A stretch of DNA of 64,000 nucleotides from CAWABB01 sp963780165 (GTDB lineage Bacteria > Bacteroidota > Ignavibacteria > UBA10030 > UBA6906). The notes under the pieces are model-generated. The model was not told the origin of the DNA. It searched no databases and worked only from the letters and a program-made list of their open reading frames with translations. The DNA lies in assembly GCA_963780165.1 (NCBI GenBank), contig CAWABB010000001.1, positions 806,001 through 870,000 of the forward strand, given 5' to 3'. Shown here piece after piece: positions 60,133 through 64,000 of the stretch; position 1 is the first letter of the stretch; each line of letters opens with the position of its first letter. A program made the position numbers and the translations under genes.

Positions 60133-62292
60133 CTATTTCAAGATCATCAGCCTCCGTGTCTCCACAAAGGCACCTGCGTGGAGCTGATAGAGGTACACTC
60201 CGCTTGCAAGGCCAGACCCGTCGAACTTGACCTCGTACGCCCCCGGAGCTTTCCGTTCATTCACCAGCACCGCCACCTCGCGGCCGAGCATATCATGGAC
60301 AACCACCCTTACCGGACTTGTCACTGGCAACTGGTAACTGATCGTCGTTACTGGATTGAAAGGATTTGGGTAATTCTGCTCGAGAGCAAACTCTACCGGT
60401 AGCGGAGTCTGCTGGCCAACGACACTCACTGTGGGATCATAGGTTACTCTGCTCACCCTGCAGAGTAGCCAGCCGTTCGGATCCACAACGATCGAATCTA
60501 CGATTCTCGAAGTGGGGATCGTAAATCTGGCCGTCTCGCTGCCTTGAAACACTCGCACGGTAGTGTCTCCGCCTGCATAAATTAGCTTGAACTCCAGAGA
60601 AGTCTGGAAGAGCGGCGTTACTGACGGCATCGAGGGGGACTGCGTCGATAGAATCTTCACCCGTCCTGGTGCTCTGGTCCAACGAAGAGCGAAGGTGGGA
60701 TATCCCTCCCCATAGAACCACTGGGCAAAGAACTCACTGTAATCCCTTCCTGTCTTCTGTGTGAGAAACTCTCTGAGTATCTCCGTCGTTATGGCGCGGC
60801 CGGCAAATTCGGCCAGGTACTCTCTCAGGAGCCGGAAGAAGAGGGAATCGCTCCCCAGTTCAAACCTGAGCATGTGAAGGAGTTTGGCTCCCTTGACATA
60901 TGTCAGGCGATTGTCCAAAATCCGCGCTTCGTTGTATCTTTCAGCCGGGGGAATGTAGACGCTTCCACCCGGAAGAGACATCACGAACTCTTTGTTGAAC
61001 GCCATATAGCGTCGAGCCGTCGCCTGATCAAGGAAATGCTCCATCGCTAGCTCCTCTGCGTAAGTCGCGAACCCTTCAGCGAGCCAAAGGTCACATTCAG
61101 TCAATGGACCAACTGTTGAGCCGAACCATGCATGACTCAACTCATGTGGAACGAAATATCCGTAGCTCCCCAGGGACACCACCGCCAGGGTGTCGAATCT
61201 GAGTTCTGAAAAGAGTGAAAGCCCGAGGACGTACATGGCGCCGCCCTGCCAATCTGTGGTCACGAAATGGTGCTCGTTCCGCCAGAAAGGGATGACGCCA
61301 AAGAGAGACGTGAAATATGCGAGATACTCCTTCGATTTGTCCAGGACGGCGATCTGCCTGCTTAATTTCGGGCTTGCAGGGAAGAAGAAGCCACGGATAA
61401 CCATTGAATCGCTGACTGCGGGTAGATAGAGACTGGTACTGTACTCCGAGTACGGTCCAACCACAAACGTTATGTCAGTGGGTGGGAGGCCCCATCGGCT
61501 GGCAAATTCCCACCGGATCCTTCCGCCTCCCGCAGGTATGGTTCGGACCAGCGCTCCTGTCGCCACGACTTTGTTCGCCGCTTCGGTCGTGATGGCGATG
61601 TCCACGGAATCTGCCCAGTCTTCCAGCATGTCCTTGCAAGGGAACAGGTAGGATGCATAGAGGGCCCAAACATACGAGTACATGAATGTCATACCGTACT
61701 TGGAACCACGGACTAACCCAACCCCTATGTTGGCGTCGTCACCATGATAGAACACCTGTGACGTGAATGAACTGCCACCCGGGATCGGTGGATTCAATGG
61801 GATCTGAACAAGGTTGTTTTGATGGACGAAAGACCGTTGGATTCCATCCACAATTACTGAATCGGCGATCATCGTTGCGCCGCTGACCGTGTTGATCAGC
61901 GCGATGACGAGGGTATCGATGGGTGTGCCGCCCACCAACGCACTCATGGTCGTGTTTCCCCCGAACGCAGTAACGGCGGTGGAGATGTTGAGGTCCAAAC
62001 CATAATATTTCACATCGTAGAGCAAGAGTTTATCGCGCATTGCAGAGGTGGTGGCATTGAGGGAAGCGGCCGAACTGGCAACTGCACTTTTCGGTATCGC
62101 TCTCTCTTCGTGGATACTTCTTTGGCCAAACACACACTCCGCATTCATCAAAAGTACTGCAGGAACAAATCCAAGAATGCTCAGCACACGTCGGCCCTGT
62201 TTCATAGACCACTCTCCTTTCTGCGCGTTCTGCGGATATGCCACAGCAGGGAGCCACAGCGAGACGAAAAGAAACCGGACCAATGTCTTCAT
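60133..62292 (-). CDS. Secreted M1-family metallopeptidase with T9SS CTD
   Basis: Zinc site: HELSH (His354, Glu355, His358 counted from the ATG at 62205) and Glu377 in LWLAEGFATYAEEL. QGGAMYVLG takes the place of GAMEN. The rest is an aminopeptidase-N-like fold, then the CTD (EQNYPNPFNPVTTI to TRRLMILK). Two in-frame starts each have a ribosome site and a signal peptide: ATG 62292 (GGAGGG; MKTLVRFLFVSLWLPAVAYPQ) and ATG 62205 (AGGAG; MKQGRRVLSILGFVPAVLL). The second gives a normal protein of 722 residues; the first would put two signals in tandem. It probably trims peptides from N-termini outside the cell. Confidence 0.88.
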   Translation of the reverse strand: MKTLVRFLFVSLWLPAVAYPQNAQKGEWSMKQGRRVLSILGFVPAVLLMNAECVFGQRSIHEERAIPKSAVASSAASLNATTSAMRDKLLLYDVKYYGLDLNISTAVTAFGGNTTMSALVGGTPIDTLVIALINTVSGATMIADSVIVDGIQRSFVHQNNLVQIPLNPPIPGGSSFTSQVFYHGDDANIGVGLVRGSKYGMTFMYSYVWALYASYLFPCKDMLEDWADSVDIAITTEAANKVVATGALVRTIPAGGGRIRWEFASRWGLPPTDITFVVGPYSEYSTSLYLPAVSDSMVIRGFFFPASPKLSRQIAVLDKSKEYLAYFTSLFGVIPFWRNEHHFVTTDWQGGAMYVLGLSLFSELRFDTLAVVSLGSYGYFVPHELSHAWFGSTVGPLTECDLWLAEGFATYAEELAMEHFLDQATARRYMAFNKEFVMSLPGGSVYIPPAERYNEARILDNRLTYVKGAKLLHMLRFELGSDSLFFRLLREYLAEFAGRAITTEILREFLTQKTGRDYSEFFAQWFYGEGYPTFALRWTRAPGRVKILSTQSPSMPSVTPLFQTSLEFKLIYAGGDTTVRVFQGSETARFTIPTSRIVDSIVVDPNGWLLCRVSRVTYDPTVSVVGQQTPLPVEFALEQNYPNPFNPVTTISYQLPVTSPVRVVVHDMLGREVAVLVNERKAPGAYEVKFDGSGLASGVYLYQLHAGAFVETRRLMILK

Positions 62293-62476
62293 AATGCCCT
62301 CCATGGAGTTTGCGTACGGGCAAAAGGTAAGAATCCGAGGGCGTGGTGGGCCAGAGGGAGACGTAACATTCTTCGGTAGAATTGTCACATCCCACTCTGA
62401 TAGTATGAAAGAGGGGAGAACGGGACAGCATGGGGGCTACTTCACTGCGAGTACACTCCGCTTTCGCGCATGCAGA

Positions 62477-64000
62477 TCACATTCTTCCGACCCGGGCGGG
62501 CCCGTTTTCCCTGGCCTCTCCCGGCGTACATCCGAATTGATCTCGAAAACGCTTCGCGAAATAGGAGGAATCGCTGAATCCTACGTTGTATGCGACTTCC
62601 GACACTGTCCCTGCGTTCTCTTGAAGCAAAGACATCGCCCGGTGAAGACGCAGAGTCCTTATGAAATCGCCTGCCGACTGGTTCGTCAACGCAGTCAGCT
62701 TTCTGTGGAGCTGCATGCGACTCAGCCCGATCTCATCCGCGAGCTGTTCGGCACCGAACCGCTCGTCACCCATGTGCTCTTCCACAAGGCTCATCGCCTT
62801 CTGCAGGAACGCATCATCGATCGACGTGATCGCGATCTCACCCGGTTTGAGCACAATCCCCTTGCTGAACCGTTCCCGCAAACTGCGGCGAGACTCGACC
62901 AGGTTGTTCACCCGGGCCACCAGCTCGCCTGGCTCAAACGGCTTCACCAGAAAGTCGTCCGCTCCCCGTTCGAGCCCCTCGATCTTGTTCTCGCTGGCCG
63001 CCTTGGCAGTCAGCAGGATCACCGGGATATGGCTTGTCCGTTCATCGCTCTTCAGTACCCGGCACACCTCGTAGCCGTCCTGCTTCGGCATCATGACATC
63101 TGAGATGATCAGGTCCGGGATCGCTTCCTGTGCCCGGCTGATCCCCTCGGCTCCATCTCCAGCCTCTATCACTTCGTAGCTGACCGGCAATGTGTCCCGG
63201 ACGTAGAGGCGCACATCCGCATTGTCGTCGATCACCAGAATGATCGGCCTGTGGCCTGGAGACTGTCCTTCCGTTGCGGCCGGCTCATCCAGCGGGACAC
63301 TCCACTGGTCAGTCTGCCCGGCGAGCATCTCCTGCTCATGTCCCTCTACCGCTGTGCCGATCTCATCGGGTCTCAGGTGCTGCATTCCCAGCGGAAGCCG
63401 GACAACAAACGCCGTGCCTCTGCCCGGCTCGCTCGTCACACGTATTGAGCCGTGATGCAACTCCACCAGTTCCTTCGCCAGGGCCAGCCCGATCCCCGTC
63501 CCCTGCTGCGCGCGCGTGGTTGAATCATCCACCTGGTAGAAACGGTCGAAGACGTGCGCGAGGTTTCCGGAGGATATCCCGATACCGGTATCGGAGACAC
63601 CGACCTCCACCTGGCCCTCTTCGTTGCCACTGTTCTCCCCGATAGCGGGGTGTGCGCGTGACGCGTTGAGGGAAACCGTGATCGTACCTCCATCCGGCGT
63701 GAACTTGAATGCATTGGAGAGAAGATTGTTGAAGATCTTCTCCACCTTCTCTCTATCAAAGTAGCCCTCGACCTTTTCCTCGTTGGCCTTGAACTCAAGC
63801 CTTATCCCTCGCGTGTCGGCAAACGATTGATACAGCATCACAAGTCCGCGGAGGAGTCGCACAAGATCGCACTTTTCTGCCGCAAGCTTCATGCTACCCG
63901 CTTCCAACTTCGAAAGATCCAGCAACTGGTTGATCAGCAGGAGCAGTTTCTGGCCATTCCCATGGACGATATCAAGCAGCTGGCGCCGTTTCTCAGGGGA
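62477..64000 (-). CDS. Hybrid two-component regulator, C-terminal part (5' end beyond the window)
   Basis: The frame is open to the right edge. HisKA remnant (LLLLINQLLDLSKLEAGS), HATPase with NAFKFTPDG, DTGIGISSG and GTGIGLALAKEL, then a receiver (ILVIDDNADVRLYV, phospho-acceptor Asp in SDVMMPKQDGYE, Lys in FLVKPFE). An AraC-type HTH follows (VSEVAYNVGFSDSSYFAKRF, RDQFGCTPGEARENG). It is the intact counterpart of the broken 12565-16734 gene. The sensor part is outside the window. Confidence 0.9.
   Translation of the reverse strand, partial: SPEKRRQLLDIVHGNGQKLLLLINQLLDLSKLEAGSMKLAAEKCDLVRLLRGLVMLYQSFADTRGIRLEFKANEEKVEGYFDREKVEKIFNNLLSNAFKFTPDGGTITVSLNASRAHPAIGENSGNEEGQVEVGVSDTGIGISSGNLAHVFDRFYQVDDSTTRAQQGTGIGLALAKELVELHHGSIRVTSEPGRGTAFVVRLPLGMQHLRPDEIGTAVEGHEQEMLAGQTDQWSVPLDEPAATEGQSPGHRPIILVIDDNADVRLYVRDTLPVSYEVIEAGDGAEGISRAQEAIPDLIISDVMMPKQDGYEVCRVLKSDERTSHIPVILLTAKAASENKIEGLERGADDFLVKPFEPGELVARVNNLVESRRSLRERFSKGIVLKPGEIAITSIDDAFLQKAMSLVEEHMGDERFGAEQLADEIGLSRMQLHRKLTALTNQSAGDFIRTLRLHRAMSLLQENAGTVSEVAYNVGFSDSSYFAKRFRDQFGCTPGEARENGPARVGRM

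Overview
The window looks like a chromosomal piece of a Gram-negative bacterium of the Bacteroidota / Ignavibacteriota / Chlorobiota group. The main reason is that nine genes encode secreted proteins ending in the roughly 80-90 residue C-terminal domain (CTD) that opens with QNYPNPFNPSTTI-like sequence and ends in a ...LLR-type tail, the type A cargo tag of the type IX secretion system (T9SS). A tenth short gene is little more than a divergent copy of this domain. A SusC/Cir-like TonB-dependent receptor, hybrid sensor kinases with two-component-regulator propellers, and Ser/Thr kinases fused to TPR tails fit the same group. The DNA is GC-rich and most genes lie on the minus strand. I found no rRNA, tRNA, CRISPR array, phage or insertion sequence. 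The species cannot be named from the sequence alone.

Layout. 0.5-12.4 kb: secreted S8 protease, small membrane protein, secreted beta-lactamase-fold hydrolase, a Ser/Thr kinase-TPR gene split by a frameshift, a lipoprotein, a secreted propeller protein and an orphan CTD. 12.5-16.7 kb: a hybrid two-component system broken by several frameshifts. 17.2-17.8 kb: Hsp20-like protein plus DUF2007 protein. 18.0-22.9 kb: fatty acid desaturase divergent from a four-gene operon (type III polyketide synthase, methyltransferase, FAD oxidoreductase, CuA-type lipoprotein) whose genes are chained by ATGA overlaps and closed by a strong terminator. 23.0-29.4 kb: secreted beta-helix protein (frameshifted), two response regulators and a propeller histidine kinase. 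29.5-30.2 kb: HepT/MntA toxin-antitoxin pair. 30.3-33.0 kb: TonB receptor. 33.4-34.0 kb: DUF5674 gene plus partner. 34.2-37.2 kb: intact Ser/Thr kinase-TPR paralogue. 37.6-41.8 kb: metal-exporter-like protein, FNR-type reductase and an unusual zinc-ribbon/cytochrome b protein. 42.0-48.6 kb: secreted proteins, two cupins and a vanadium haloperoxidase. 48.8-52.8 kb: second propeller kinase/LuxR regulator pair. 52.9-55.5 kb: DUF4143 ATPase and an HTH-ATPase-STAS-like regulator. 55.6-62.3 kb: secreted carboxypeptidase-regulatory-like protein, a degraded nucleotidyltransferase/regulator pair and a secreted M1 peptidase. 62.4 kb to the end: 5'-truncated hybrid kinase.

Taken together, the region encodes environmental sensing (four propeller or hybrid kinases, two kinase-TPR proteins) and extracellular degradation or surface activity (nine T9SS-type cargoes). 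A specialised lipid/quinone-like biosynthetic operon sits in the middle.

The most unusual signals are these: (1) a short palindromic element inserted in frame at the same place in the CTD of four cargo genes; (2) the type III PKS operon with a CuA-type lipoprotein; (3) two dispersed intergenic repeat families with conserved hairpins; (4) four direct repeats spaced two helical turns apart between response-regulator genes; (5) a zinc-ribbon, octapeptide-repeat, cytochrome b fusion; (6) at least six genes interrupted by frameshifts, which may be sequencing errors or real decay.
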